Positions 47,798-61,898 are shown, counted from the first letter of the stretch. The stretch: 64,000 nucleotides of DNA from Wuchereria bancrofti (GCA_005281725.1 SSBO01000004.1:1612001-1676000), one strand, 5' to 3'. The notes: generated by a model from the sequence alone, not told the origin. A program made the numbers and translations.

Positions 47798-50700
47798 TTA
47801 CATAGTAAAGTGAATTTTCTTTTGCGAAAACTCTTTATATAGTTTTGAATACTGCAAAAAATTTGCGTAAAACCACTTAAATTTCTTTTTTTTTTTTTTT
47901 TTTTTGGAGCAATGAGGGTCGCAGAACTTCTGAATTTATGAAAAGTGAGCAAGAAGAATTGCAACTGTATGATAAAAGAATGATAGCTGTGTGTTCTATA
48001 TGTTTACATGATAATATTAGGATGAAACATCGTTGTTGTCATTGTAAATAGTTTCTGTAATAGCATCATAGGGTGCACAAATAACATTGTAATATAATGT
48101 GATGTGAACCTCAGAGCGCATTATTGTCAAAATTTAATATGGTTTATATGAATATGTCACTACGAATCGTAATAAGCACAGCAAGATGAAAAGCTTGAAT
48201 TGATAACATTTTTAGATGATGCAAAACAAAATGAGCCAACTTTTCCGCTTCACTTCCTATAACTTTAATTAATTTAATAACAAATGATTATCCAACCAAT
48301 TGTTCTAAGAACAAATGCCGACAGTGTGAAGACCTGTGTTATTTTCTCTTACGTTAATATCACATTTGAGAAAATTTATGTGTTCTGGAAATCCGATCAT
48401 TTAAAAGCTTTATTTTTAGTTAATTTATCAATTTTTATCATTACTTTGATGACAATAAATGCCTTTATTATTTCTCTACCTCGTACACGTTGAATAGTTT
48501 TTCTTTATTTTTCCTGAAACATTTTGTTTTGTTTTATGTGATTGTTATAATTCTGTTGAGTAATTGTCATCTTCAAAATTCATAAATTTTTTCTTTTTAA
48601 ATTTTATATTATTGTTTAATCATTCCTGATGTAAGCATCCTATTGCTATGGAACTATGTAAAATATGTTTGAAAGGATTGCTTAGGCTAATTTTATTACC
48701 GTTCCCAATAATTTCACGAATATTTACTTAAAACACCGGAAATATGCGGTGTATTAGTAATATGAGCAGAATAATGATAAAAATTCATCATTTTCGTATC
48801 ATCTGCTCTTATCAGTTCATTTGAAAAGAGCCGTTGTCTATCACTCATTATGTCATTTATATCCCAAACATTTGTATAAACACTCTCTTTATGTTATCTT
48901 AAGTGAATCCATATGAATTTTGAAACGCTTGTTGGTATTAATTTACTGCTGTTTTCAATAATTTCAATTTACTTAAAACAACCGGAAATTAAGATAATCT
49001 AGTTCTCTGTACTGATCTGTCTTCTAAATTTTGTCCTATTTTCTTACTGTCCTCGGAACTTTGTCAATTTCTTTTAAAGGAGAGTGAGGAATAATACAGG
49101 AAGTGGAGAGAATCAATAGTTTCAAATTTTTACAGTGACCTTTAAAATAAGTTCATAATGTAATATAGTTGGGACATACATTTCTTTTCTTATGAGAACA
49201 CTTTTAAGTCTTAATTTACAACGGAATTTGTCGAGAATTTTTTTTCAACATTTTTTAACATCCTTAAGCTACCTAGAAGAATATTAAAGGATAGTAGTTA
49301 GGTTTGTAATTTAAATCTTTTCGTTCTTAGAAATTCAGAGCACTTTAAATACACCTCTATGTAACTCCCTAGAATTTGATATCTTCAGATTTGTCTTTTT
49401 TTTAAAAATAATTTGCGTGTTACTGTTGCTGTTGATATTATTAACATTTTAATGTGAAATCGTCTTCAATAGTTGAGGCATGATATTATCATAGATTGTA
49501 AGATAACTCTATCTAATCACTTCCACTTTCATTATATATTTTGATTATTTCTACTGCATTCTTCGTGTTTGTCCAAAATTTGTCATTTGTTTTGCTTAAG
49601 GCATTGAAAAATATTTTTAGGACATTTTGATGTTTTAATATCGGAGCCTAAATAAAAATGGGTGGTTTCGGTTTTGATCATCCTCTAAAGAATCGAAAAA
49701 ACAATAGTTCACGTTTGAAAAGCACTATAAATAAAATAGTGTGAGGAACGAAATTTGTGAAATATCATTTAGAATTCTTCTTCTTTCTCCGTAGATCTTT
49801 TGATTATTTATTAATTGCATATAGGACTTAAGATTCATTATTAATGCACTAGCTTTTTAAAGAAAATGCTATTTATAGTTGAGTTACTGATTCAATTCAT
49901 CTGTAATAAAGTAAGTTCGAGAAATTTCGTCAGATATGATATCATCGCTTAGCTTACTTTATCAGTAAAATGAAATGTAGGTCAGTTAGTATTGCTCGCA
50001 CTAGTAACAATATTAGTGACTTCCATTTGTATTTGTCAATCAATCAGGAAAAAATTTTAGAGAAATGCCATTTCTTTATGAATCTAACATTCTTTTTTAG
50101 AATTCTATCCAAAACTTATTTTCATTACTATTAGATAAGCTTTCAATAACACATTTAATTATTAGAACTTCTGTTGTGAAATATCTTCGATCATTTAGAT
50201 TCTTTAAACATACACTGTTAATTATTATAAACTTTATCATAGCTTTATCATAGAATAGGATGTCACATATTAGGTTAGCTAATATTAAGTTAGCTAGTAT
50301 GTATACGGAGTAGACGTTTAAAACTTACGCACTACTGGATTTACATATGTATATTTTAAAGTGAATAGACGAAATGTCTTCAGAACACTTATCCTTAATT
50401 CTACCATTTAGAATTTTTTAAAGGATGAAATACTCGCGTTAGAGGCAAAATTGTGTCAAAACAGCTGGGTCAACAAAACATTGAGGTAACGTAGTCAGTG
50501 CAAATTCTTTCGATTCTGGCTATTTCTTTCTTATAATAGAAACGATATTTACGATTAAAATAATAAAGCAATGTCCTAACTATTTATTTTGGTTCGCTTT
50601 CAAAAAAAAAAAAGAAGCATTAAACAGAGTCCAAAGCCCAAAGGCTATTTTAACATGAATTTTATTGTTCTTGCTTGAAGAGTGGCTCTTTTTTTCCTTG

Positions 50701-51073
50701 AGCTGAAGTTTCTTTTCCTTTAATTTTTTTTTTAAAAATTTTCCTTGATTTTATTTCGCTTCACAAAAGTAGGGAACCTTTTCTAGAAGAATAACAACAA
50801 ATTTTAATCTTTCATCTTTCCTACTTCACATCCTATTACACTGTTCAACCCGATGACATGCGGAGAAATTGAAGATTGATGAGATGCTAAAGATCAACCA
50901 ATTTTTTCAACGAATTGTTTTAACTCGTTTAATTTCTCATATTTCAATTTTATAATGGTCATTTTAGGATTTGAATCAGATAAAGGGAAAATTACACAAT
51001 CTTGTAACCCGGGGAATTCATTAAATCTCTCTTCTCTGGACAATCTTTTTACTTATCCCGTGGAATAAGTGTG
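47798..51073. other. Non-coding stretch before the Rabin8 gene
   Basis: No coding exon was recognised. It holds a 20-T tract at 47886-47905 and should include the promoter of the minus-strand Cys-rich gene at its left end and that of the Rabin8 gene at its right end. Open frames at 47615-47842 and 48284-48493 are overlapping or unsupported. Confidence 0.5.
47886..47905. repeat. Poly-T tract
   Basis: Run of about 20 T just upstream of the minus-strand Cys-rich gene. No retroposon body is visible beside it. Confidence 0.9.
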
Positions 51074-54000
51074 ATGCAACCATCGGGAGGTATCGATGCA
51101 CTTACGTCATGCGCTCATCTAGTTCCATCCGAATCGACTGCTACCTCTTCAGGGTGAATGTGTTTGGCTTACATTGTTTAATCTGCATAATTTAAATTGC
51201 TTTGATTGCATAATCAAAAATAACCATTTTCGTTGCTATATTGAACATTTTTAATCAGCATTATTTCCGGTCATGGTTTATTTTGATAATCTTGAAAATT
51301 ATTGCTAATTACTAGTAATCATTTTTATTGTCGTTAATTGAACGAAATCACCGGAAGTTGGTTTGGTCAGTGAGAGAAATCTTTTCTATTTTCACTTAAG
51401 TGAACTTGGTATTACTGCAATGATATGAGATTTATTCTTTTAATTCATCCAAGGTTTGATTCATATGCCATAAGTAGAAGGTATGTTGTTTAAAATAAGA
51501 ATTTTCCTTACATCTAGATTAAATTAACCTGTGAGTTGAACACCGTTACCGTTACGTTTCCATTTATTAAGCAATAATTTTGCAGTGAAAGTACATCGTC
51601 GTCGATAAATGATGGTTTGGCAGGAAACTATGAACAAGGTGTTGATCGAATCGTCCGACTTGAGAAGGAACTAAATGCTGCCAGACATTCAATCGCTGAA
51701 AAGGAAGCGAAGTGTACACAACTGAGTGAGCTTCAGAATCATGTAGATTCTGAAGTGCAGGAGTTGACCGAGAAACTCTTCCAGGTGCTTTTAAACTATG
51801 CCACAGGAAACTTTTCGAGTGAAGTTTTTTTCAATGACTTTTGTTACTCACTTGCACTCAATTCTTCAGGAAGCCTACCGAATGGTCGAAGATGCTGAAA
51901 GTCGTCGAGCCAAGGCTGAGAAACTGCTTGCTGAAAGTCGCTTGAAAGTATGTTAAACCTGAATTGCATCCTTACTTTTTCTTTTTCTATATCAATTTCA
52001 CGATTACTCCAAACATATGGGATTTATTTCTTCCGCTCTTTTTGATCACATCTTTACGACTTACTTTAGTCTCTTTTTCGCAAATTTTTGCATACTTTTT
52101 TATATGCTAGATTGCATGCAGTGCAAATTATTCGAATTTCATGAACACATGTAATTTTCAGGTTGATGTGTTAATGGCTGAAGTTGAAGCTTTAAAAGTT
52201 ATTGTAAAGTCACCAGTATCCTCCTACTCGTCGCAGGTAACGCAGATATCTCAGCGAACTGGCTTAGCGTCACGTTTTCTTGGCAGCACACGTAACTGTA
52301 CACGTTTCTTCTGCAACTTTTTGCTTTTTTTTTGCATTTTTTTTAGCATAAAGACTGTTCTGACATATCCTTCAAAAAATCAATGAAACTTAAACTTTCA
52401 TCTGAAAATTCTGCTCCTTTTTTAGATTTTATTTGACTTCGGCTTCACTTCTTTGGCCTTCCTCTTTTATTGAAAAACTTCACTCAGTTAAGAACTGGAG
52501 GTTTTGTAGTGTTGAAAAATTGCACCTTTTAGTTTTCTGTGGATTCTGAATAGTTATAAAAGTGAAAGTGCGCTAATTTTAGTTGTAATAGTGAAATGCG
52601 ACTTAGTTTTTGAGATAAAAAAGCTTTTGTTTAAAGGGCGAAAGGAACGACATAGTTCCGCAAACAGCTATAAAAGTTACACACTACCATCGTTTGGATG
52701 GAATTCGACCCCAACTGGACAGAACGAAAAACATGAATCAGTATCTGAGGTATCAACCATTTCCACTGTAACTTTTATAATTTTGATTGCAGTTGTTTTT
52801 TACTTTGAAATTTAGCTGTTATTCAAATTAACTTCTTAATATTCAGATCGATCCTATTTATCACAGAGAACTCACACAGTGGAGAGAGCGAGGTGCTTCA
52901 GGAGATGACAGTTCACCTTTCCTATCACGTATCATTATAGAAGACGTTTGTCCATGCCTTAACTTTAGTAACATTAAAGTAAATTATTTTCTAGTTTGAA
53001 TGAAATAATTTTAGGTATTTCCAGTTCTTTTCCAGAAGTTCTAGATTTCATTGAGTAGTATTTGAGTTATCGAGATAGGATATGTGGTAACTTCTATTAA
53101 AAATATATTCTGTGAGCTTGTTCTGTGAGATTTTTCTTCTTGTTTCTTTATTATTTAGTAAGAGAAATATGGATGGGATTATGGGTTTGTAATCGTTCTG
53201 TAAATTCTCAGCTAACAGAACAAGTTCTGAATGCGATCAAAGCAAATACTTTGGAACTAGAAGCCGTTTCAGAAGCAAAACCTGGTGTTAGGTGAATCAT
53301 ATGCAACTTTTCTTATCTTTTATTTTACAGCAGTTATGTAAAGCAAATTTTATCATATCTTTATCATTCATTTGTGTGCTTTCAATTTGTTAATACTAAA
53401 TTCTACGGAGGGAATGGCAACTTATATCTTATTGTAATGCTGGTAACTTTCAAACTTTTTGCAGGCATTTTTTTCAAATTTTTTCTTTTTGAATTTTAAA
53501 GATTTTATTTCTGATTTTTCATATATACTATTTCGATTTAACATATACTATTTCGACGTTATTGTTTCAGGACTTGTGCATTATCCATGGTTCCACGTTT
53601 CTGTTCCTACAAAATGAGAGTTAATAGTAACAGCGAATGGTGCCATATTTCATTGCTGGCACGAAATCGGGTTTACTTTAATATTCGATTTAGAAACAAA
53701 TTGCTTATCATGTGGGGTATTTTCTGTAGTGTATTTTATAGAAACCGACTATTATTCTAAATCAGAATTGCTTGCTGGTGAGTATGACCTTACTGGAATG
53801 CTGGACGATTAAATGTAATTCTATATGAAATTTGTGTCCTGATCAAAATAGATCGAATAGAATTTGAAATAACTTTTCAAACCGTTCATTTTAATCTCTA
53901 CTTAGGCAACAAATAATTTATGCTACTGGTTAAACAAGATTTTTTTCTTGAAATATTCAAAAATAATAGCTGCAATCGACAAGTTTCAGATTGAAGCTCT

Positions 54001-54313
54001 TTCTACTAACGTACAGTTGTATGCCTTGGCATTTTCTAACTGTAATTAGCTTTGCAGATAGTGTTGCTGAAAGAACGAAAACTTCACAGAGTAGAATTTC
54101 TTCGAATCATTCTTTGGAATTTTATTTCTTTTTCAGATAGCTGCAGTCTGTGATTTTTTTACCTACATTCGTTACGTAAACCAAGGAATTGTCAAGTGTG
54201 GCGTGCACGATTCGTATTGGGACATTATAACATTACGCAAAAACATGACACTGGCAAGATTCGGTCTAAGTTTCATTCCCAAAATTGGAGGTTCACAAGC
54301 CGAGACTTTATGA
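51074..54313 (+). CDS. RAB3IP: Rabin8/RAB3IP-type Rab guanine-nucleotide exchange factor
   Basis: Nine exons: 51074-51153, 51586-51784, 51870-51947, 52162-52291, 52637-52749, 52847-52978, 53212-53291, 53571-53670 and 54137-54313. Phases agree and give 362 aa. Residues about 40-145 form the Sec2-type coiled coil that catalyses GDP release on Rab8-like GTPases (RIVRLEKELNAARH, EAYRMVEDAESRRAKAEKLL, VDVLMAEVEALKVIVKSPV). After a Ser-rich linker, the C-terminal half carries Rabin8-family blocks: DPIYHRELTQWRE, PFLSRIIIEDVCPCLNF, ISLLARNRIAAVCDFFTYIRY and NQGIVKCGV. Expected role: activating Rab8/Rab3-type GTPases in exocytic and ciliary membrane traffic. Mammalian relatives are about 380-480 aa, so an extra 5' exon cannot be excluded. 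Exon 4 has two usable donors (see findings). A third class of Rab GEF (DENN) is excluded by the coiled coil. Confidence 0.92.
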
Positions 54314-55926
54314 GTATGAAACAGAATGAGTGGTACTGTGTTTCTTTACTGTAAATTATTATTTCTAGAGGTTATTTTGCTTGGTTTTTGAAGCCTTATA
54401 AAGAATTTGCTCAGTCATGAATTGAAAACATCGGTAAATCAGGATAGATCATAGGAACAGCAACTGGAAAGGTAAGATCGGTCAGATTTCATACACATTC
54501 CGATTTAGCAAGTATTTTGTAATTAAAGTGATATACTTTTTACTTACCATAACATAGTATTTTCACTGATGTTTATGTTCATTTTGATGTTACTATAGTT
54601 GAAATGTTCATAAAGTTCTTCAATCATGAGATATTCAGACTGTTCAGTTTTAAGTTCTTTTTTTTCAAAATTATCAAAGTTACCCATTATTCCTCTACTT
54701 GGTGTCTGTTTGAACTGTCTAGTATAGGATTAATACCATTTATGACCTCTAATTCAACAGAAAAATAGGTCATCTACCTGTCACCTCTGCTCAACGCGGC
54801 CCGTTGGAAAATGTATTTCAAGGTAATTGGTGCCTTATCCATACTTGAGTTACTCAAATTTCTAAGTTCGGCTCATTCTGTGTTTTCAAGTGATATTTTT
54901 TAAGTTTGTGTGTAAAAATCCTTTAAATTTGGGGGTTTCAAATTTTATCTACAGATTTCAAGATTGTGACTTCTATAATATTTGTTATTTCCAAAAGTTT
55001 TTCTTTTTTCTTTAGGAGATGTAGGAATTTTGTTGTCTATACCGTTTTTCCTAAAATGTCTACAATTATATCAGATTTATCATTACTGCACGTTATGTTT
55101 TTATGCAGAGGAAAATTGATTAAGTAATGCTGTAGAAATATCGTCAAATAGCGCACCTTATAGTGTTAGGTTTGGCCATTTCATATACTAATTTGTGCAA
55201 GAAGGATTTCTGAACCTAACAGGGCCTTAAAATAACTTCTTGTTATATCTCATCATTTTGTTACTATTTATATATTGGAAGTATTTTATACGTTGAAAAT
55301 TTGTAAACAGTCTATACTTGAATCTATGAAAACAATTAGAATTTATTATGGTGCATATGCAATAACAGTAGTGTAAATAAAGAATTAGTTGCGAAGAACA
55401 GTCATAGAAGATAACAAGAGTTGAAGTGTCATCTGTATACTAATCAGTTTATTTTCGGTTCAGTTTAAACGCCTTAGATTGAAAATCATTCAGTCAGATA
55501 TTGGTTTCATGCAAGTATTATAACACAGACAGTACTTTATTATTCGAATGTTTTTATAATGTCGCGCAGAAGACGTTATTCGTCTAGCAATGAAATCAAC
55601 ATACCTTTGTAATACACTTTACGTAGAGGCGCTGATTGCACATGTCACTGTTATCTTAATAAAAATTATTTCGCAAAACACTAAATTTTTTCATTTTTTA
55701 AATCTTCATCATTCAGTTGGGAACTGCGTAAAAGTTAGGCATTATTAAACGATCATTATCTTGTTCCAGCTATACTAATTAGCCCTATTCTGTTTGTTCA
55801 TCTCCTCAAGTAAACTGGCCTACCTTCCTAATGCACTTGAATACCGATTCTTCGGGAAATGTTTTTGTTGTGGAATTGTATTACGTGTGCGTTATATCTG
55901 ATAAGATTCAATTATAGAAAGTGCTA
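54314..55926. other. Intergenic region between Rabin8 and rml-2 genes
   Basis: No gene seen. It should hold the Rabin8 3' end and the rml-2 promoter. TCAATTATAG ends about 10 bases before the rml-2 start codon and could be a trans-splice acceptor. Confidence 0.5.
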
Positions 55927-58900
55927 ATGTCTATCTATACACCTCGCAACGTGCTAGTCACCGGAGGTTGCGGTTTTATTGGTTCCAATTTTGTGAATTA
56001 TATCTTTCGAGCTTGGCCACAAACTAATATTGTCAACATTGATAAGCTGACCTTGAATTCGGATGTTTTCTACGTGAATGAAGAAGTAATTGAGTCATCA
56101 CGATACAAGCTTGTCACAGCCGATATACGTAACTGTGCATTAGTTGGACGGATCTTAAATGAAAACAAGGCAATCCCATTTGAATCCAAATTTTTAAATC
56201 AAATTTACCGCACCAACAAAATACATGAAGAAACTTATATGTACCTTCAATATTATGCTTTTTCACTTGCGACTCCATTAATAAAAGAATTGGTTAAGCA
56301 CACTGCATGGAAATATTTTCCTTTGACGATTTCATCATCGATAGAATTCATAAGTGTACCTACAATGCTATCTTATGCTGCATGCATGTTATCCTACATT
56401 GCGTAGTTCAGATTTCCTATTCCATGCTTTATAGACAGAGTAAAATGATATCCCCTTCATTTAAATAATCATAGATGAAAAACAATCTCCTTCTTAGATC
56501 ATTTGGGTATTCATCCACAAGATGGTTTCTTCTTGCATTACTGAATAACTCATCCGATACTTTTGCTTCCTTGAATCCTCCGTTTCGGTGAAATGCTTAT
56601 ACCGATAGAATTGATAGGAAGAAACTAAAAGTGTCTACGGAAATGAATGCAGGAGAAATAAAAGATTTAATCAGTATTTGCTAGTATTTGTCAAACAATC
56701 ACAGTTACAGTTTCTTGCAAAAAATTTTTCTTCGCTGTAGGTAAAATGATGTGAAGTTTAACATGCATTTGTCAACCTTATTTTGTCCGCTTAACAAGTA
56801 GTGCATTCAATTTGGTTAAAACGATGGTAAGTTGTTCATTCCGGATCAGTTCCTGTGTCGATGTCTGCTCAAAAGCTAAGAGAGTGCTGAATATTTATTG
56901 GAACAAGAATAACCGTAGTGATAAGACGAATTCTTGGATCTTGGAGAGATATTTCGACTTAACTAAACCACTGATTAACATACTTGATAAGCTGATAAAA
57001 TATTTGATGAGCATAGTGGAAATTAAAGAACTAATTGCTGACAGCTTGCCTATTTTGCATATATATTCAAGTATACTTCTAAAATATATAGAATTCTATC
57101 ACTAGGTCTATCAGCTAGTAATTCCCAAATTACTGTTACAGATTGATACCGTGATACACTTTGCTGCGGATTGCACTTCAACGCGATGTTACAATGATCC
57201 TGTGGAGTCGATTGAAAATAATGTGATTGCACTTATCCAGTTTATGGAGTGTATTCAGTCCTATAAGGAAGTCGAAAGATTTTTACATATCAGTACTGAC
57301 GAGGTTCATTTCCTGCTCTTTCCGGTTTTAGTTTCTTCCTTAATAGTCCTGATAGTGTAAGATATATCTGCCTTTGGAGCTTTTGTCATACAAAATTCCG
57401 ACAATTATAACTACTGTTAGATTTGAAAATAAATTATTAAATTATTTTGTGACAATTATTTTTTTGGTATCGAAACAATGAAATATCGCAATATCTATTT
57501 GAATTTTTGAGGAATTCTTCAAGTTTTTATGAAATTTATCTATTTTTTTAAATAACTGTTTCTTCCTTACATTAGACTTATCATTTTTTTTTGCAGGTAT
57601 ACGGTGATTCTAACCTGGTAGCAGATGAAAAAGGCAAAGTAGAGGATGCAGTTCTTTTGCCTGGAAACCCTTATGCAGCTACAAAGGTGAGGAAAACAAG
57701 ATTTTAAAAGGAAACTTTTAGAAAAACCAAACTGAAACTTTCAGCTTGTTTTTAGGCAGCTTGCGAATCATATGCTCATATTTGCTGCGATTTGTTTGCA
57801 ATGCCAATCATTATATTACGTATCAACAATATCTATGGACCTAATCAGTGGGATATTAAGGTTTTTTATAATAACATATAGTAGCAGTAAGTGAAATAAT
57901 CTGTAGATTAGATTTCTTGATTCAGACTTTGTTAAATAGAAAATTTTTAGAATATCAGATTAATTGCAATAAAAAATATTTTGAAAAATTTTAAAGGCTC
58001 ATCTGTACTATGAACCTTTAAGATTATTGACGAAGATTAGAAGCAGTTTTAGGTGATTCCTCGTTTCATTAAATTAGCCAAAAATATGGAAAAATTTACT
58101 GTGCAAGGTAGTGGTAAACAGTTACGTTCATGGCTATATGTTGACGATGCAGCTGAAGGTATTCGAAAAGCCGTCGAAAGTGGAAAAATTCATGAAATTT
58201 ACAACATTGGAACTTATTTTGAAATGAATGGTATTTTAAACTTTAGATATTTCTTCAATCACTTCTTGATTGACTCGCTATCAGTTTATCATTCTTTGCA
58301 GTAATTGATCTTGCTCACGTTATACAAGCGGAAGTAGACCGGCAACTTGGACGAAGTCCAACCCCCGTGGAATTTGTTGGTATACTGGATCGGCCATATA
58401 ACGATTTACGTTATTTGCTCGATTACAGTAAAATTAGTCTGGATACTGGTTGGTCGCCACAAGTATCATTTGAAGAAGGTAGGTTTTTGGGGTATACTAT
58501 TTATAACGCATTTTTCAGGATATCTCTTTAATTTTTATCAAAAAGATGCTAGGATTTTGCCTCTTTTTTGATTCAGTGAAGATATATACTCTGAAATATA
58601 TTACTTGACCTTGCCAAGTATGTAATTTCAGTGAAAATGCATTGCTACTAAAATGTTTTCAAGTGTGTTTTGTCCAGACAGATCTTGCTTTAGAAGCGTC
58701 CATTCAATTGCCATGAATTCCTGAGCGAGATTATTCTTCGAGTTGCTTAATTCTTATATTGTTTGAATTTTAAATGAAAAAACATCAATCAATTTTAGGT
58801 ATTAGTCGAGTTGTCGCTTCTACATTAAATCTGCCTAAAAAGAGTCAGAAGATGGCCGTTGTTATTTATGGTGGTAAAGGCTGGATTGGACAGCAGTGCT

Positions 58901-60410
58901 GTAATAAATTGCTTGAGCGGAAGATCCATTTTACGTTGGCCAAGTGTCGAATTGGAAAGAATAGCGATAAGGAGGTGTGTAGTTCTCAGGATTGTCTGAT
59001 CCAAGGAACATACTGAGATTTAGATTTTTTACCAACAAATAAGCAGAAGGTTGTTTGAAGTTTAGTGTAGTAGTTTATTTCAGGTTTTGGATGAGTTAAA
59101 TAATATTTTCTGTACACATGTATTGTGTTGTATGGGAAGAACGCACGGTGGTAAATTCAAAACAGTGGAATATCTAGAAGGTTCAAATAACCTGAGAGGA
59201 TTTGTATCAGATTCAATGAAATACTAGCATTATTGGGATTTCATACGAATACGTTTTTAAATTTATTCAGCTCTCAAAATTCGAGTCATTCGAAATATAT
59301 AGTCAGAGATTTCCAGGAGGACCAAATCAGACTTTCGAGAATATACGAGATAATTTGTACTCAACGCTGACTTTAGCGAGAATATGTCAAACATTGGGTC
59401 TACATTTCACCTATGTCGGGACTGGATATATATTTGCATATGATCAGGAGCATCCGATAGGCGGCAAAGGATTCACTGATGATGGTATATTAATTGAAAC
59501 AACTTTTAGTTGTGTCTTGTTATGCTGCAGTAAGTGATGGTAACAGTTGTAATGTTTGTGAAGAACAGTAGAAGTAGATTCTTGAATAGATCTTTCATAT
59601 ATTTGCATAATTTGTTGCTAGTTGAAAATATTTTCAGGAATTACTGTGTGTGGAGAAGTCTATTGCTTGACTTTATCTGTTGACTAGTTTTAGATTTACC
59701 AACATTTTTCGGAAATTCATATTCAATTGTGAAAGGTTTCACTGATCGTATGATACAACAATATCAGGGTGGGATCAAGGAATGCTTAAATGCTCGAATA
59801 ACGTTGCCTTTGAATTTCTGTTTAGACGAAGAGAGAAATCTGTTGACCAAAATTTTGGAATATAAGTAAAATTTTTTTTTGTTTGGGCCTTTAAAGTTTT
59901 CATTTTTTTCATCGTTCGTTTTTGCTTATTTTTTTAATAAAATGTTTTTTGTTTTATTTGTTTAATTTCGTTCCAAAAAATTGGTTTATTCGTTTTTAAG
60001 GCAAATCTTCGACATTCCAGTATCGATAACAATACTTGATGATTGCATACCAGCACTAATTGACCTCATGGAAAGTCGTGTTGGTGGTAATTTAAATTTA
60101 GTCAATCCCCAGCCGATCAGTTTTTCTCAAATACTGGAACTTTATAAGGAGGTTGATCTAACATCATGTATAACTTTGGAGAAAAACCACAAGCTATTTT
60201 CTAAGTAACAAATGATTTTAGATTGTTTGTTCGGACTTTCATCACTATGAGTTACTAGATGCAAATGATGACAAATATCGTGAACTTTGCACGACTAAAG
60301 GAAACTGTGCTTTGGATACGTCCAAATTGGAGAAACTTTATCCAAAAATTCCGAACAGTTTCGACAGTCTACGGAAGGGTTTCATGAAAATCAGAGATAA
60401 CCTCAAGTGA
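55927..60410 (+). CDS. rml-2: dTDP-glucose 4,6-dehydratase fused to an epimerase/reductase-like domain (RML-2 type)
   Basis: Twelve exons: 55927-56169, 57142-57303, 57597-57686, 57756-57860, 58053-58230, 58302-58478, 58799-58974, 59084-59180, 59317-59484, 59694-59865, 60001-60151 and 60222-60410. All phases agree and give 635 aa. Residues 1-330 are an RmlB-type dehydratase of the extended short-chain dehydrogenase fold: nucleotide loop GGCGFIG (13-19), catalytic TDE (133-135) and PYAATK (Tyr161/Lys165). It should convert dTDP-glucose to the 4-keto-6-deoxy sugar. From Met337 a second Rossmann domain starts (YGGKGWIG, 342-349) with [20 protein letters not shown] and SYSIVK (Tyr475/Lys479); it resembles the C-terminal epimerase/reductase part of plant RHM and the reductase RmlD. 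The length and two-domain layout match C. elegans RML-2 (F53B1.4) as I recall it. The pathway makes dTDP-rhamnose. Intron 1 seems to have a GC donor. AATAAA at 60612-60617. Confidence 0.93.
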
Positions 60411-61898
60411 TTCAAGTCTTATATTTAGGTAATCACAATATATTTGTAAATCAAAATAGCAGTGTCATTTAAAAAAGTCGTATTTTATTAATGCTAAAAT
60501 TCAAGTTGTTAGTACCGAATGGTTTATTTGATAATCCAAAGTGTAAGACATTATTTGCAAGTTATTGTTTAATGTAAATGAGTTTTCTAACAGTGTTATG
60601 AACTAATGACAAATAAAAGCAGTGACCAGAAGTAAAATCATTATACACATTTTTCTGAGTATACTTTTAAGATATGAACACTGAAATATTGAATTAAAAG
60701 CAATTGTAATATTTTAAAACAGCAAATAATACTTTTTCCTAAATTCTTTGAACATGAAGGCAGCTGCTAAAACATAATATGGAACATCGCTTTTTTAATG
60801 ATCATTGTTGAGTCACTACCATTGTCAATTTACGTCTTCGTTCCATCGTTGTCTTTCAGGCGCTAAATTTCGCTTGGTATTTCTAAATAAAAAAACAGTG
60901 ATTTGGAACACAATAATGAAAATCTTCTTTCTTCTTAGCGAGTAGAAGAAATGAGTACGCTGTCGCAGTAGGATTAAAACCTCATCTCCAGGATGGTTAT
61001 TGTATCAGCATCTAACTTTATATCTGCTGCCCCAGCAAAGAATTATTTAAACAGCAAATAATCAATTAAAATTCCCGTCGTACAACTGCATAGTTCGAAG
61101 TCTTCTTTGATCTATTTGCAGTACGGAAGCATATCGGTCTTGGGTTTGCTATAGGCAAGATACATGGTACATGCAGTTGACATGATAATTGGGTTACCAT
61201 CCCACGAATTCGTTAATTTACGCTTAGTAAATCTCTTCATTTAAATACTGATAGCAATACCTTTATATTAACTACATATCGGTGTACTATTTTTAGCTTA
61301 ATTCGAAAGTTATGTTAATTTTACATTGCCATTTTTAGTGACATTGAATTGTCGAGAAAAGTGAGTGAAAGACGAAGAATCCGGTCAGTGAAGATCTCAT
61401 ATTCTTGAACATAAATAAACTTCGACTTCAAGCAATTTATGAAAAGGCAAATTCGAAGAAGCATAAGGAAGGAATAGGGAATAAAAGACCGTGATAAATG
61501 CAGGAACTCTACCCCTTTGCTAAATCAATTAATTTAGGATACAGCGGAAAATATAATAATGTGTTATAACGCATTTTGCATAATTTTCTTCTTATATAAA
61601 GGAAATGTAACTCTTTTTTCTGCATATTTTATTAATCTGTTGCAATGCTTAATGACTATGTCATCTATCAAATGTTTTGGCTCGTTACTTTGTGTTTGCT
61701 TCAGGTTTTTTAAATTATTTTTGACGCCGATACTGTTCAAATTATGGGGAAACATTCATTTTGATTCTAAAAATGAGATACTCTAACTCGTTCTTTAGAT
61801 GGTTTGAAAGATTTTTAACAGTCGACGAACACATTTTACTTGCATAAGAAGCGAAATAATGCAAATATTCTGCCTTCCAGTTAGCGGGTCTTATTTAG
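60411..61898. other. Intergenic or 5' region of the last gene
   Basis: No exon was recognised. The rml-2 3' untranslated region occupies the start. Two opposite-strand frames near 61559-61786 overlap each other and have no support. Missing 5' exons of the next gene may lie here. Confidence 0.45.

Noticed and set aside
56812..57105. 97-codon frame inside rml-2 intron 1
   Set aside because: The conserved dehydratase sequence is continuous across the intron without it, and it has no recognisable content.
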